Both the position numbers and the translations under genes were made by a program. A DNA stretch of 64,000 bases, taken from contig NZ_BAGL01000122.1 in NCBI RefSeq assembly GCF_000308875.1, forward strand, positions 1-64,000, in the 5' to 3' direction. This DNA is from Nocardia transvalensis NBRC 15921 (lineage in GTDB: Bacteria; Actinomycetota; Actinomycetes; Mycobacteriales; Mycobacteriaceae). The notes beneath the pieces were generated by a model. The model had not been told where the DNA came from, ran no database searches, and worked only from the letters and a program-made list of their open reading frames with translations. Each line of letters starts with the position of its first letter. The first letter of the stretch is position 1. Positions 33,498 through 41,594 of this stretch are shown piece by piece.

Positions 33498-33528
33498 CAC
33501 CCCGCCGCTGCGCGCAGGCGGCGGGGTG
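33498..33528 (-). terminator. Strong hairpin upstream of esterase A
   Basis: Perfect 11-bp arms CACCCCGCCGC and GCGGCGGGGTG with a 9-nt loop, 27 nt before the esterase A start and 175 nt after the serine hydrolase stop. Either a terminator for the upstream gene or a leader hairpin. There is no T-run. Confidence 0.5.
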
Positions 33529-33702
33529 ATCCCCGAATCTGATCCGAGTCAACCGCATGGTGGCCGGATATCGCCAGGTTCCACCGCAATGTTGTGGCCG
33601 TTCCCAGATCGCGCATCGCCCCTGTTCCCCCTGGCCCCAAAGAGCGCTGCCGTATCGCGGGGGGCCATGCGTCGCGCGGAGTAGCCCCAAAGGCCCGGTG
33701 GT

Positions 33703-34935
33703 TCAGAGGCCGAACGCGCGCTCTTCCGGGGGCAGCCGGTCGAAGGTGGCCGAGATCCGGGCGACCAGTTTCCAGGGGCGGTTGGCGTCGGTGGCGGCCT
33801 TGCCGCTGGTGAGGATTGCCCCGGACAGGCCGCGTTCGGGATCGGCCCAGCCGTACTGGGTGGTCAGGCCGCTGCGGCCGAAGTGGGAGCGGGTGTGGGC
33901 GCCGAATTTCGAGCGGCGCCCGCCCAGTTCGAATCCGGCGCGACTGACCCGCCCGGCCGCGCCGGGGATTCGCGGCGCCGGGCGCACCGCGTCGCGGAGG
34001 GTGTCCGGCGAGAGGATGCGCACGCCGTCGAGTTCGCCGCCGCGCGTGAGGATTTCGTAGAATCGCGACAGCTCGGACGCGGTGGTGACGAGATTGCCCG
34101 ACGGCAGCTCCGCCGTGAGGAAGTCGCGGGTGTCCGCCTCGGAGACCGGTCCGCTCATGCCGCCGCCGAGCGCCTTGTGCGCCAGGAACTTCCACAACCG
34201 CGGCGGCGGCGGACCGGTCCGCACGCTGGGCACGACGAGATCGACCTCCTCCGGGCGTACCCCGAAGCTGGTCCAGCGGAAGTCCAGCGGCCGCAGCACC
34301 CGCTCGCTCAGATGGTCGCGCATCCGTTTGCCGGTGGCCCGCTGCACCAGAAGCCGCTGAATCAAACCGCTGGTCAGCGCGTGATACACGCGGAACCGCC
34401 CCGGCGGCCAGCTCGGCTTCAGGTCGGCCAGCGCCCGCACGGCCAGCTCCTCGTCGACCACGAGCGCCGCGCCGTTGTAGGGCGGCGTGATGAACGGAAT
34501 CCCCGCCGAATGCGACAGCACGTCCCCGATGGTGATGCGGCCCTTGTTGTTGGCGGCGAATTCCGGAATGTACTCGGCCACAGGATCTTCCGCCCGGAAC
34601 ACCCCCTGCTCGAGCAGCATGGACATCACCGTCGCCGCCACGCCCTTGGCGGTGGAGAACCCGCAGAACGGCATATCGGGCGTCACGAGAACCTTCTCCG
34701 CCTCGGGCCCGTCCCCGGGCGCATTCCCCCGGAAGTGCCCGATGGCCCGATTCAGCACGACCTTCCCATTCCGCCGCACACACACCTGAATAGCGGGAGT
34801 GGTCCCCATCCGGTACCACTCGACCACGGACCCCCACACAGCCTCGACGTCACCCCGAGACACCCCGGTCCCCTCGAGCCCGTCCTCACCCCCGGCCGTC
34901 GTCACGGAGTCCACGTCACCAGGAACGACCACCAT
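33703..34935 (-). CDS. Beta-lactamase-like serine hydrolase (class C/EstB type)
   Basis: A 410-residue penicillin-binding-like fold. The catalytic Ser94 and Lys97 are in CGFSTAKG; YHALTSGL provides the tyrosine of the second motif. IGDVLSHSAGIPFI and GLTTQYGWADPERG are typical of actinobacterial LipE/EstB-like esterases, so ester hydrolysis is likelier than antibiotic resistance. There is no signal peptide. ATG 34935 (MVVVPGDVD) has GGGGGTGAG upstream; ATG 34959 is an alternative. Confidence 0.87.
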   Translation of the reverse strand: MVVVPGDVDSVTTAGGEDGLEGTGVSRGDVEAVWGSVVEWYRMGTTPAIQVCVRRNGKVVLNRAIGHFRGNAPGDGPEAEKVLVTPDMPFCGFSTAKGVAATVMSMLLEQGVFRAEDPVAEYIPEFAANNKGRITIGDVLSHSAGIPFITPPYNGAALVVDEELAVRALADLKPSWPPGRFRVYHALTSGLIQRLLVQRATGKRMRDHLSERVLRPLDFRWTSFGVRPEEVDLVVPSVRTGPPPPRLWKFLAHKALGGGMSGPVSEADTRDFLTAELPSGNLVTTASELSRFYEILTRGGELDGVRILSPDTLRDAVRPAPRIPGAAGRVSRAGFELGGRRSKFGAHTRSHFGRSGLTTQYGWADPERGLSGAILTSGKAATDANRPWKLVARISATFDRLPPEERAFGL

Positions 34936-35204
34936 AGGATTACTCACCCCCGCCAGCATAGCGACGCCACAACGGCCCCTCGGGCGGCGCACGCGACCTG
35001 CTCGCGGTAGATAGGGGCTCTGAGCGGGGCCACGGTTACCTTCGTCGATTCTCGGTGAGTCCGACCACTGATGTCCGGACAGGGCACGCGCCGCGGCCCG
35101 CGCCTGGGCGAGCATCCGGGGGCGGGTTCGGGTGATGGTCGAAGTCGTTGGGGGGCAATCGGATCACGGTGAGTGGAAGGGGTGGGGTCGGAATGGGGCG
35201 TGGT

Positions 35205-35210
35205 TAGCGT
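35205..35210 (+). promoter_or_regulatory. -10 box (TAGCGT) of a probable leaderless gene
   Basis: Six nt before ATG 35217; no ribosome site is present. Confidence 0.5.
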
Positions 35211-35216
35211 GGGGAT

Positions 35217-36524
35217 ATGAGTGGTGGGTTCGGGCGGCGGCGGGTTTTGAAGACGACCACGGGGGTGAGTGGGTCGCCGGGGGTGTACGGGGCGGCGATC
35301 GATCCGGGGCGGTCGACGTTGGCGGACGTGGTCGAGGTGGCTCGGGTGGCGGAGGCGAACAAGATCGATGCCTTGTTCGCGGCGGATCTGCTGAGTTTCG
35401 GGGCGCAGGGGGCCATCGGGGCGCAGGAGCCGCTGGTCGTGTTGTCGGCCTTGAGTGCGGTGACCTCGCATGTGGGGCTCATCGGGACCGTGACCACGAC
35501 CTTCCACCACCCGTACAACCTGGCCCGGTTGTTCGGGACGCTGGATCACGTCAGCAACGGTCGGGCGGCCTGGAACGCGGTGACGTCGTCGGTGGGGGAG
35601 GAGAACTACGGGGACGCCGACCTGCCGAGTCCGGACGAGCGGTACGCGCGGGCCGCGGAATCGCTCGCGGTGGTGAACGCGCTGTTCGACAGCTGGCGGC
35701 CGGGCGCGCTGACCTCCGACGGGCGCGGCGGCGCGGTGCTGGACGCCGAGTCGGTGCGGCCGATAGAGCATGCGGGGCGGTACTTCACGGTCCGCGGGCC
35801 GCTCAATATCCCGTCGTTGCCGCAGCGGCGACCGGTGCAGTTCCAGGCCGGGCAGTCCGAGGGCGGTATCGAACTCGGCGCGCGTTTCGCGGAGGTCGTC
35901 TTCACCTCGCTGCCCACCCTCGAGGACGCGGTGACCTACGCGAAGCGGATCCGCACGCGGGCGGCCGAGTTGGGCCGCGCCGACGGGCTTCCGCTGATCA
36001 TGAGTTCGCTGCACGCCACCTACGGGGCGACCGAGGCCGAGGTGCGCCGGGCGGTCCGCGACCAGGAAGAGGCCATCGACCTCGAGGCGGGACGGTCGCG
36101 GCTCGCGGATATGTTCGGCGGCGGCATCGACCTGTCGGACCTGCCCCTGGACAAGCCGATCCCCGAGCGCCTGCTCCCCGAGATCGGCTCGATCAACCGC
36201 CGCCGCGGCCGGGTGGAGATCTTCAGCCGCTTCGCCCGTCAGGGAAAGACGTTGCGCGAGCTGATCATTGCCGCGAAAGACACCGGGCACTGGGCCGTGG
36301 CCGGAACACCCGAGCAGATCGCCGACGCCGTCGAGGAGCGGTACGCCGCAGGCGTTCTCGATGTCCTGGGCCTCGGCGGACTCGACCACCCGCGCTCCCG
36401 CGACTTCGTCCTCAACGGGCTGCTCCCGGAACTCCGGCGCCGCGGCATCGCCGGCACCGACTACGCCGGCGGCACCTTCCGCGAGAACCTGGAACTGCCG
36501 CCGCTGCCTCCCTACGGCGACTAG
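35217..36524 (+). CDS. FMN-dependent monooxygenase, NtaA/SnaA/DszA family
   Basis: A 435-residue luciferase-superfamily flavin monooxygenase, needing reduced FMN from a separate reductase. GRAAWNAVTSSVGEENYGD and PLNIPSLPQRRPVQFQAGQS are hallmark blocks of the NtaA/SnaA/DszA group (oxidation of sulfur- or nitrogen-containing substrates). The substrate is unknown. The start is set by the -10 box immediately upstream. Its stop overlaps the stop of the convergent quinone oxidoreductase in the tetramer CTAG. Confidence 0.9.
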   Translation: MSGGFGRRRVLKTTTGVSGSPGVYGAAIDPGRSTLADVVEVARVAEANKIDALFAADLLSFGAQGAIGAQEPLVVLSALSAVTSHVGLIGTVTTTFHHPYNLARLFGTLDHVSNGRAAWNAVTSSVGEENYGDADLPSPDERYARAAESLAVVNALFDSWRPGALTSDGRGGAVLDAESVRPIEHAGRYFTVRGPLNIPSLPQRRPVQFQAGQSEGGIELGARFAEVVFTSLPTLEDAVTYAKRIRTRAAELGRADGLPLIMSSLHATYGATEAEVRRAVRDQEEAIDLEAGRSRLADMFGGGIDLSDLPLDKPIPERLLPEIGSINRRRGRVEIFSRFARQGKTLRELIIAAKDTGHWAVAGTPEQIADAVEERYAAGVLDVLGLGGLDHPRSRDFVLNGLLPELRRRGIAGTDYAGGTFRENLELPPLPPYGD

Positions 36525-37537
36525 GGCACCACCACGAGTTTCCCCGTGGCCTCGTTGTCTTCCATATAGCGATGGGCCGCGGCGACATCGTCCAGGGCGA
36601 AGGTCCGGTCGATGGCGGGACGGTATGCGCCGGACTCGATCTCGCGCACGATCCGCTGCAAGACGGGCGCTCCCGCCGCGCCTGCGAGAGTGTCGCTGTG
36701 GAACGCCGTGAGCCCGACCCCGGACGGAATCATGGCGATCGGCTCGAATTCCGGAATCGCCCAGCCACTGAGCGATCCCGAGACGCACACCGTTCCGCCG
36801 GGACGGACCAGACGCAGCGAATCCAGGACCGTGCGCGCCCCGACGAGATCGAGCACATGATCCGGCCCCTCGGGCCACACCGCCCGCACGCTCGCCGCCA
36901 GCGACTCACCGTCGTCGACGAGCGGGTGACCGACGCCGGCCGCCGCCAGCGCCCCGAGCCGGTCCGCCCGCCGCGTCGTCGCCGCGATCTCGATCCCGGC
37001 ACCGGACGCGATCGACGCGGCGGCCAGGCCGACCGACGACGTCCCGCCGCGAATCAGCAACCGGGACTTGACATCCGGCGTCACACCCAGCGCGTCCAGT
37101 GACCCTTGCGCGGTCACATAGGTCTCGGGCAGCGCGGCCAGGATCTCCCAGGGCAGGGTGGTGGTGATCGGCATCAGCAGCGCGTTCGGCAGCAGCGCGT
37201 ACTCCGCGTAGCCGCCGTCGAAGGCCCGGCCCATCTCGCCCATGACCGCCGCGACGGTCGTCCCCTCGGGCACCCGCGGGTCGGTCGAGACCGCCACGGT
37301 CCCCACGCATTCGATCCCGAGCACGCGGGGAAACGTCACACTCGGCGAATGACCCTGGCGGGTCCGCAGTTCCGACCGGTTCAACCCCGCGGCCCGCACC
37401 CGCACCAGGCTCCAGCCCTCCCGGACCGCCGGGACCGGCAGCTCCCGGATCTCCAGCACCTCCGGTCCGCCCGCGGCGGTGCACACGGCCGCCCGCATCG
37501 TCGTAGTCGTCTCGTTCCGCCGGTGCCAGTCGCTCAT
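36521..37537 (-). CDS. Quinone oxidoreductase-like MDR dehydrogenase
   Basis: A 338-residue medium-chain dehydrogenase. VRVRAAGLNRSELRTRQGHS, PRVLGIECVGTVA and the nucleotide fold LLIRGGTSSVGLAAASIA are visible; structural-zinc cysteines are absent, so it belongs to the zeta-crystallin/QOR subgroup using NADPH. MRAAVCTAAGG at 37498 could be the true start, but the longer ATG 37537 is kept. It is divergent from an AraC gene with only 53 bp between, so AraC control is likely. Confidence 0.9.
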   Translation of the reverse strand: MSDWHRRNETTTTMRAAVCTAAGGPEVLEIRELPVPAVREGWSLVRVRAAGLNRSELRTRQGHSPSVTFPRVLGIECVGTVAVSTDPRVPEGTTVAAVMGEMGRAFDGGYAEYALLPNALLMPITTTLPWEILAALPETYVTAQGSLDALGVTPDVKSRLLIRGGTSSVGLAAASIASGAGIEIAATTRRADRLGALAAAGVGHPLVDDGESLAASVRAVWPEGPDHVLDLVGARTVLDSLRLVRPGGTVCVSGSLSGWAIPEFEPIAMIPSGVGLTAFHSDTLAGAAGAPVLQRIVREIESGAYRPAIDRTFALDDVAAAHRYMEDNEATGKLVVVP

Positions 37538-37576
37538 GCGTCCACTCTCGCGAGAAGCGCACCGGCGAGCTACCGA

Positions 37577-37582
37577 TAGAAT
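37577..37582 (+). promoter_or_regulatory. -10 box (TAGAAT) of a probable leaderless araC gene
   Basis: Eight nt separate the box from ATG 37591; no ribosome site is present. Confidence 0.5.
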
Positions 37583-37590
37583 GCCACCTT

Positions 37591-38352
37591 ATGCCTGATA
37601 GCCGCCAACCTCCCGCCGCGTCTCGGCTGTGGCCGTCGGGAGGGGTGCATCTGTGGCCGTCCGGAGGCACGAGCGCGGCGGACTCGCACGACCGCGGGCA
37701 TCTGGTGTACGCGGCGCGCGGGGTGCTGACCGTTCACACCGCGGGCGGCACCTCGATCGTGCCCGCCGACCGGATCGCTTGGACCCCAGCCGGTTTCACG
37801 CACTATCACCGTGCCCACGGGAATACCGACATGCGGATCGTCTTCCTCCCGGCGGCCCTGGCCCGGCGCGTCCCGGACCGTCCGGCGGTCTTCGCGGCGA
37901 CCGGCCTCGCCCGCGAGGTCCTGCTCGCACTCACCGGCCCGCGCGAGTACGACCGCGCCGCGACCGCCCGCCTGCACCGGGTCCTCGTCGACGAACTCCA
38001 CGAGGCCCGCGAACAGCCGCTCCACCTGCCGGAACCGCGCGACGACCGGCTGCGCGCCCTCGCGCGGCTGCTCTACGAGAACCCCGCCGACAACACCGCG
38101 CTGGCCGACCTCGGCCGGACGGTCGGCGCCGGCGCACGCACCCTCAGCCGCCTCTTCCACGACGAGCTCGGCATGACCTTCTACGAATGGCGCACGCAGC
38201 TGCGCGTCTACCACGCGCTGGTACTGCTGGCCGACGGCCACGACACCACCTACGTCGCCCACGCCTGCGGATGGGCGAATCCGAGCGGGTTCATCGCGGC
38301 CTTCACCGCCCTCGTCGGCACCACCCCCGGCCGCTATCGCACCGGTCGCTGA
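37591..38352 (+). CDS. AraC family transcriptional regulator
   Basis: A 253-residue regulator. The N-terminal cupin domain includes GHLVYAARGVLTVHTAGG and RIAWTPAGFTHYHRAH. The C-terminal pair of helix-turn-helices at about 155-250 includes TLSRLFHDELGMTFYEWRTQ and AHACGWANPSGFIAAFTALV. The probable target is the divergent quinone oxidoreductase. It reads leaderless. It converges with the DUF1330 gene. Confidence 0.92.
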   Translation: MPDSRQPPAASRLWPSGGVHLWPSGGTSAADSHDRGHLVYAARGVLTVHTAGGTSIVPADRIAWTPAGFTHYHRAHGNTDMRIVFLPAALARRVPDRPAVFAATGLAREVLLALTGPREYDRAATARLHRVLVDELHEAREQPLHLPEPRDDRLRALARLLYENPADNTALADLGRTVGAGARTLSRLFHDELGMTFYEWRTQLRVYHALVLLADGHDTTYVAHACGWANPSGFIAAFTALVGTTPGRYRTGR

Positions 38353-38355
38353 CCG

Positions 38356-38658
38356 TCACCAGGGTCCGGCGACTCCCTCCACGAACAGCAGGCGCAGGTC
38401 GATCGCGCCCGCCCGGACGGCGATGGCCTCCTGGTATTCGGGGGAGTGATACCACTCCCGGATGCGGTCGACGGACGGGAACTCGATGGCCGTCACCACC
38501 CGGCCGGCGGGCCATTCGCCCTCGGCGACCTCCGGGGTGGCCCCCTGGATCAGATAGCGGCCGCCGTAGGAGGCGATGGATGCCTCCGCGAGATGGCGGT
38601 ATTCGGTGGCGCGGACGGCGTCCAGATTGGTGGCTTCGACGAGAACGTAAGCGGGCAA
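38356..38658 (-). CDS. DUF1330 family protein
   Basis: A 100-residue ferredoxin-like-fold protein. MPAYVLVEATNLDAVRATEY, GGRYLIQGATPEV, VTAIEFPSVDRIREWYHSPE and a C-terminal strand are the standard DUF1330 layout. Its biochemical role is unknown; the dimeric alpha/beta barrel fold is often linked to aromatic compound metabolism. It lies 12 nt after the Dabb gene in one operon. Confidence 0.9.
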   Translation of the reverse strand: MPAYVLVEATNLDAVRATEYRHLAEASIASYGGRYLIQGATPEVAEGEWPAGRVVTAIEFPSVDRIREWYHSPEYQEAIAVRAGAIDLRLLFVEGVAGPW

Positions 38659-38670
38659 GGGGAACTCCGG

Positions 38671-39078
38671 TCAGGAACGGGTGCGGACGGTGGTCTCGGG
38701 AATAGATTCCAACAGCCGGCCCCATTCCGGATAGGTCCGGACCTTCTGGAGGTGGAGGCCGTGAATCTTCGCCCCGAGTTCCGGATCCGGATCGTCGGAC
38801 AGCCGGGCCGGGGCCAGCCGCTCGAGGTGGGGGAGGATCTCGTCGTCGCCCGCGAGATGCACCGGGTCGTACAGATAGCGTTCCAGCGCGGCGAGATCCG
38901 CGACCCCGACGCAGTAGGCGTGCGTGAAACCCTCGGCCGGATCGCCGAGATCCTGGCCGACGGTGGCGAACGAGACCGACTCCACGGCCGCCGTCCGGCG
39001 CATCGCCGCCAGCGCCGCGGCGCGGGTCTCGGCATCGGCCGAGTCCTTGAAGCGGAATCGTAGGATGTTGACTATCAA
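38671..39078 (-). CDS. Dabb (stress-responsive A/B barrel) domain protein
   Basis: A 135-residue dimeric alpha/beta-barrel protein (MIVNILRFRFKDSADAETRA, FTHAYCVGVADLAALERYLY and DPVHLAGDDEILPHLERL). Members include olivetolic acid cyclase-like and stress proteins. TTG 39078 is the start: it is in frame with the conserved first strand and has GGAGG 7 nt upstream. It is the first gene of a two-gene operon under a TTGACA/TAATCT promoter covered by a likely TetR operator. Confidence 0.85.
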   Translation of the reverse strand: MIVNILRFRFKDSADAETRAAALAAMRRTAAVESVSFATVGQDLGDPAEGFTHAYCVGVADLAALERYLYDPVHLAGDDEILPHLERLAPARLSDDPDPELGAKIHGLHLQKVRTYPEWGRLLESIPETTVRTRS

Positions 39079-39096
39079 GGCAATACCTCCTCGAAC

Positions 39097-39113
39097 TGAA
39101 CCAGTGAGTTCAG
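39097..39113. promoter_or_regulatory. Candidate TetR operator O1 (TGAACCAGTGAGTTCAG)
   Basis: Seventeen bp containing CTGAAC/GTTCAG arms (39096-39113). It overlaps the -10 box and start point of the Dabb promoter. A 14/17 copy lies at 39154-39170. Confidence 0.65.
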
Positions 39114-39139
39114 ATTAGTGGTCCATACAGTTTTGTCAA
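39112..39139 (-). promoter_or_regulatory. Promoter of the Dabb-DUF1330 operon
   Basis: On the minus strand TTGACA (39134-39139), a 16-bp spacer and TAATCT (39112-39117). The -35 is a perfect match to the vegetative consensus. The 5' leader is about 27 nt with GGAGG. Confidence 0.7.
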
Positions 39140-39153
39140 TCCGTACATCCGAA

Positions 39154-39170
39154 TGAACCAGCGGGTACAG
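39154..39170. promoter_or_regulatory. Candidate TetR operator O2 (TGAACCAGCGGGTACAG)
   Basis: Matches O1 at 14 of 17 positions, 57 bp away in the same orientation. It ends 18 bp before the tetR -10 box, fitting autoregulation. Confidence 0.6.
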
Positions 39171-39187
39171 ATCGGGGCCGGGGCGGA

Positions 39188-39193
39188 TAAGCT
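39188..39193 (+). promoter_or_regulatory. -10 box (TAAGCT) of a probable leaderless tetR gene
   Basis: Six nt before ATG 39200; no ribosome site is present. Confidence 0.5.
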
Positions 39194-39199
39194 GCGGGA

Positions 39200-39841
39200 A
39201 TGGCAGCGGGACAGACGGCGGCGCGGGGCCGCATCGACAAGCGGCAGGCGATCCTCGACGCGGCCTTCGCGGTCTTCGCCCGCAAGGGCTTCGAGCAGGC
39301 GTGCGTACAGGACATCGCCACCGAGGCGGGCGTCGCCAAACCCACCGTCTACAACCACCTCAGCGATAAGCACAGCCTGCTGCGCGAGTCGATCGCCGTG
39401 GTCGCCGACGCCGTCGGGGCCGATTGCGTCGCCGTCCTCGACCGCCTGCGCGCCCCGGGCGCCGACCTGCCCGCGGCGCTGGAGGACGTGGCCTACCGGC
39501 TGCTGCGCATCTGCAACGACGACCGCTCGCGCGCCCTGCGCCGGCTCGCCTACGGCCAGTCGCCGACCCATCCGGAACTGGTCGAACTGGCCCGCGACCG
39601 CACCGGCGTGCGCACCCTGGACGCGCTGACCGACCGCCTGGCCAGGCTCGCCCTCGCCGGACGCCTGCGCACCGACGACCCCGCGACCGCCGCCGAACAG
39701 TTCCTCGCCCTGCTCACGGCCCCGCTGGAGAACCGCTCGCGCATGGGCACCCGCACCGTCCGGACCGCCGAACTCCGCGCGATCGCGACGGCGGCGGTCG
39801 CCACATTCACCGCCGCCTACGCGCGCTCACCACGCCCCTAG
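39200..39841 (+). CDS. TetR family transcriptional regulator
   Basis: A 213-residue repressor. Helix-turn-helix: AILDAAFAVFARKGFEQACV, then DIATEAGVAKPTVYNHLSDK. The C-terminal domain resembles TetR_C_7/AefR-like regulators. It is divergent from the Dabb-DUF1330 operon, and two TGAACCRG sites lie between, so it should repress both directions. Its stop overlaps the convergent thioesterase stop in CTAG. Confidence 0.93.
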   Translation: MAAGQTAARGRIDKRQAILDAAFAVFARKGFEQACVQDIATEAGVAKPTVYNHLSDKHSLLRESIAVVADAVGADCVAVLDRLRAPGADLPAALEDVAYRLLRICNDDRSRALRRLAYGQSPTHPELVELARDRTGVRTLDALTDRLARLALAGRLRTDDPATAAEQFLALLTAPLENRSRMGTRTVRTAELRAIATAAVATFTAAYARSPRP

Positions 39842-40656
39842 GCGTCCTTGAAGTACACGAGCTGGTGGCTGGTGACCAGGAGTTCGCCGTCCGCGGTCCA
39901 CAGCTGCGCCGACTGATCGAAGTAGCCGTTGCCGAAATGCTGGGCGCGCGCGGTGGCCAGGATCGGGTCGTCGCCCTGGGCCGCGAGCAGGTCGGCCGTG
40001 GCGTGGAAGTACACCGTCATCGAGACGGTCCCGGCCGGGACGATGCGGCCCAGCCGGTGCATGACGCGCGGAAAGAACACATCGCTCAGCGCCGTGAGCG
40101 CGGGATAGTCGAGCGGGCGCGGCGGCTCGTCGCGCACCCAGAGCGTCGAGGTGGACGACGACGGGCGGCCCGCCTCGATCTCGGCGACGGCGCCCTCGAC
40201 GAAGCGCATCTCGTAATTGCCCACCCAGGCGATGAACTCCGGCACCTCCGACACCGGCACCGACGCGGCCGGCGGTGCGGCGGGCGGGGTCAGCTCGGTG
40301 GCCGCCCACGTCGGCCGCCGGTTCGCGAAAACCGCTGTCGCCGTGGTGGTTACGGCGTCGTCCTGGCTCATGGTCAGCAACCAGTGCTGGGTGCTGCGAT
40401 TGGTGCGCACCGGCCGCGCGTCGATCTCGAACGGACCGTCGGCGACCGGTCCCGCGAAGTTGACCGTCAGCGACACCGGCTCGGCCAGGCGCCGGGGGTC
40501 GTCCAGGATCGCGCGCATCAGCGTCGCGGCGGTGATCCCGCCGAACGGCCCGACCATATTCGCGTACGGCGCCGCGGTCCGGCCGGCGAACCGCCCGTCG
40601 CCCACCGCGGCCAGCTCGGTGGCGAGATCGAACGGATGCGGCAGCGTTCGCGTCAC
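39838..40656 (-). CDS. TesB-like double-hotdog acyl-CoA thioesterase
   Basis: A 272-residue protein of the acyl-CoA thioesterase II-like (4HBT_3) group, hydrolysing acyl-CoA. NMVGPFGGITAATLMRAI and SLTVNFAGPVADGPFEIDAR form the first hotdog. DYPALTALSDVFFPRVMHRL and VSMTVYFHATADLLAAQGDD form the second. It starts at GTG 40656, with AGGAG 5 nt upstream. The stop is shared with the convergent tetR. The substrate length is unknown. Confidence 0.88.
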   Translation of the reverse strand: MTRTLPHPFDLATELAAVGDGRFAGRTAAPYANMVGPFGGITAATLMRAILDDPRRLAEPVSLTVNFAGPVADGPFEIDARPVRTNRSTQHWLLTMSQDDAVTTTATAVFANRRPTWAATELTPPAAPPAASVPVSEVPEFIAWVGNYEMRFVEGAVAEIEAGRPSSSTSTLWVRDEPPRPLDYPALTALSDVFFPRVMHRLGRIVPAGTVSMTVYFHATADLLAAQGDDPILATARAQHFGNGYFDQSAQLWTADGELLVTSHQLVYFKDA

Positions 40657-40715
40657 GGTAACTCCTGATCGTCGGTGTGGTCCCGTCGAAGACTATCGAT
40701 GCCGCCGCGACCGCC

Positions 40716-41534
40716 CTACGCGACCACCGCCAGCAGCGTCGTCGCGGCGAGCCCGAGTTCCCGATCGCCCCGGAGATCGGCGCGCCCGCGCGCCTGCTCG
40801 ACGGTGACCGCCCGGCAGCCCAGCCGCCACACCGTGTCCTGATCCATCCGCACCGAGGCGGCCGGATCGCCGCAGGCCGCGGTGGTGAGATCCCACCCGC
40901 CGCCGTCGCTGACGACCGCCCAGCGTCCCCCGGCGGGACCGGTGACCTCGACGCTCACGACCGTCCCGGCCGGGCGGACCACGTCCCGCAGGGCGACGGG
41001 CAGTGCGTGCAGGAACGTGACGACCACCGGCCGCACCAGCGCCGCGTCGTCCGCGCCCGGTCGGCCGACAGCGTCGCGGATCTGCTGCTGATGCACCCAG
41101 AACTCGGTGTAGTCGCGGGCGATGTCGAGCCACGCCGGGCAGGTTCCGGCGCCCGCCCAGGACACGTTCAGATCCGCGGGACCCTCCGGATCCATTGCGG
41201 CCCACACGGAATCGAGTTGCGGGCCGAGGTGTGCCAGCAGGTCGACCATGACCCGCGGGCTGCACTGCCGCATGGCCCGGACGAATTCGTCGTTGGTGCG
41301 GTCCAGGTAGACGGGCAGCGTCTCGTCGTCGGCGAAGGTGGCCCCAGCGTGCCCGTCGCGGCTGCCGGAGAGGCGGCGCAGGTGGTCGTTGACGATATGC
41401 GCGGTCACATCCCGCACGGCCCACCCCGGGCAGACGGTCGGCAGTTCCCAGTCCGCCGGTGCGAGCGTTCCGAGCAGGTCGATCAGCTCGCGCCGTTCGG
41501 AGCGGAAGAGGGGCCGGGTGTCGAGGGGGATCAT
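40716..41534 (-). CDS. Maleylpyruvate isomerase N-terminal/mycothiol-binding DinB-like protein
   Basis: A 272-residue protein of the actinobacterial TIGR03083 family. LLGTLAPADWELPTVCPGWA followed by VRDVTAHIVNDHLRRL is the mycothiol/metal-binding bundle. The three metal ligand histidines are suggested by AHIVNDH and EFWVHQQQ. The C-terminal half is an SCP2/MDMPI_C-like domain (ALRDVVRPAGTVVSVEV). It may be a mycothiol-dependent enzyme; the substrate is unknown. ATG 41534 lacks a ribosome site. Confidence 0.85.
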   Translation of the reverse strand: MIPLDTRPLFRSERRELIDLLGTLAPADWELPTVCPGWAVRDVTAHIVNDHLRRLSGSRDGHAGATFADDETLPVYLDRTNDEFVRAMRQCSPRVMVDLLAHLGPQLDSVWAAMDPEGPADLNVSWAGAGTCPAWLDIARDYTEFWVHQQQIRDAVGRPGADDAALVRPVVVTFLHALPVALRDVVRPAGTVVSVEVTGPAGGRWAVVSDGGGWDLTTAACGDPAASVRMDQDTVWRLGCRAVTVEQARGRADLRGDRELGLAATTLLAVVA

Positions 41535-41594
41535 GGCCGCCAGTCAACCGGGGGCGCCGGTGGGAACGCGAACGGTTTTCCGGCGCGTCGCGGA

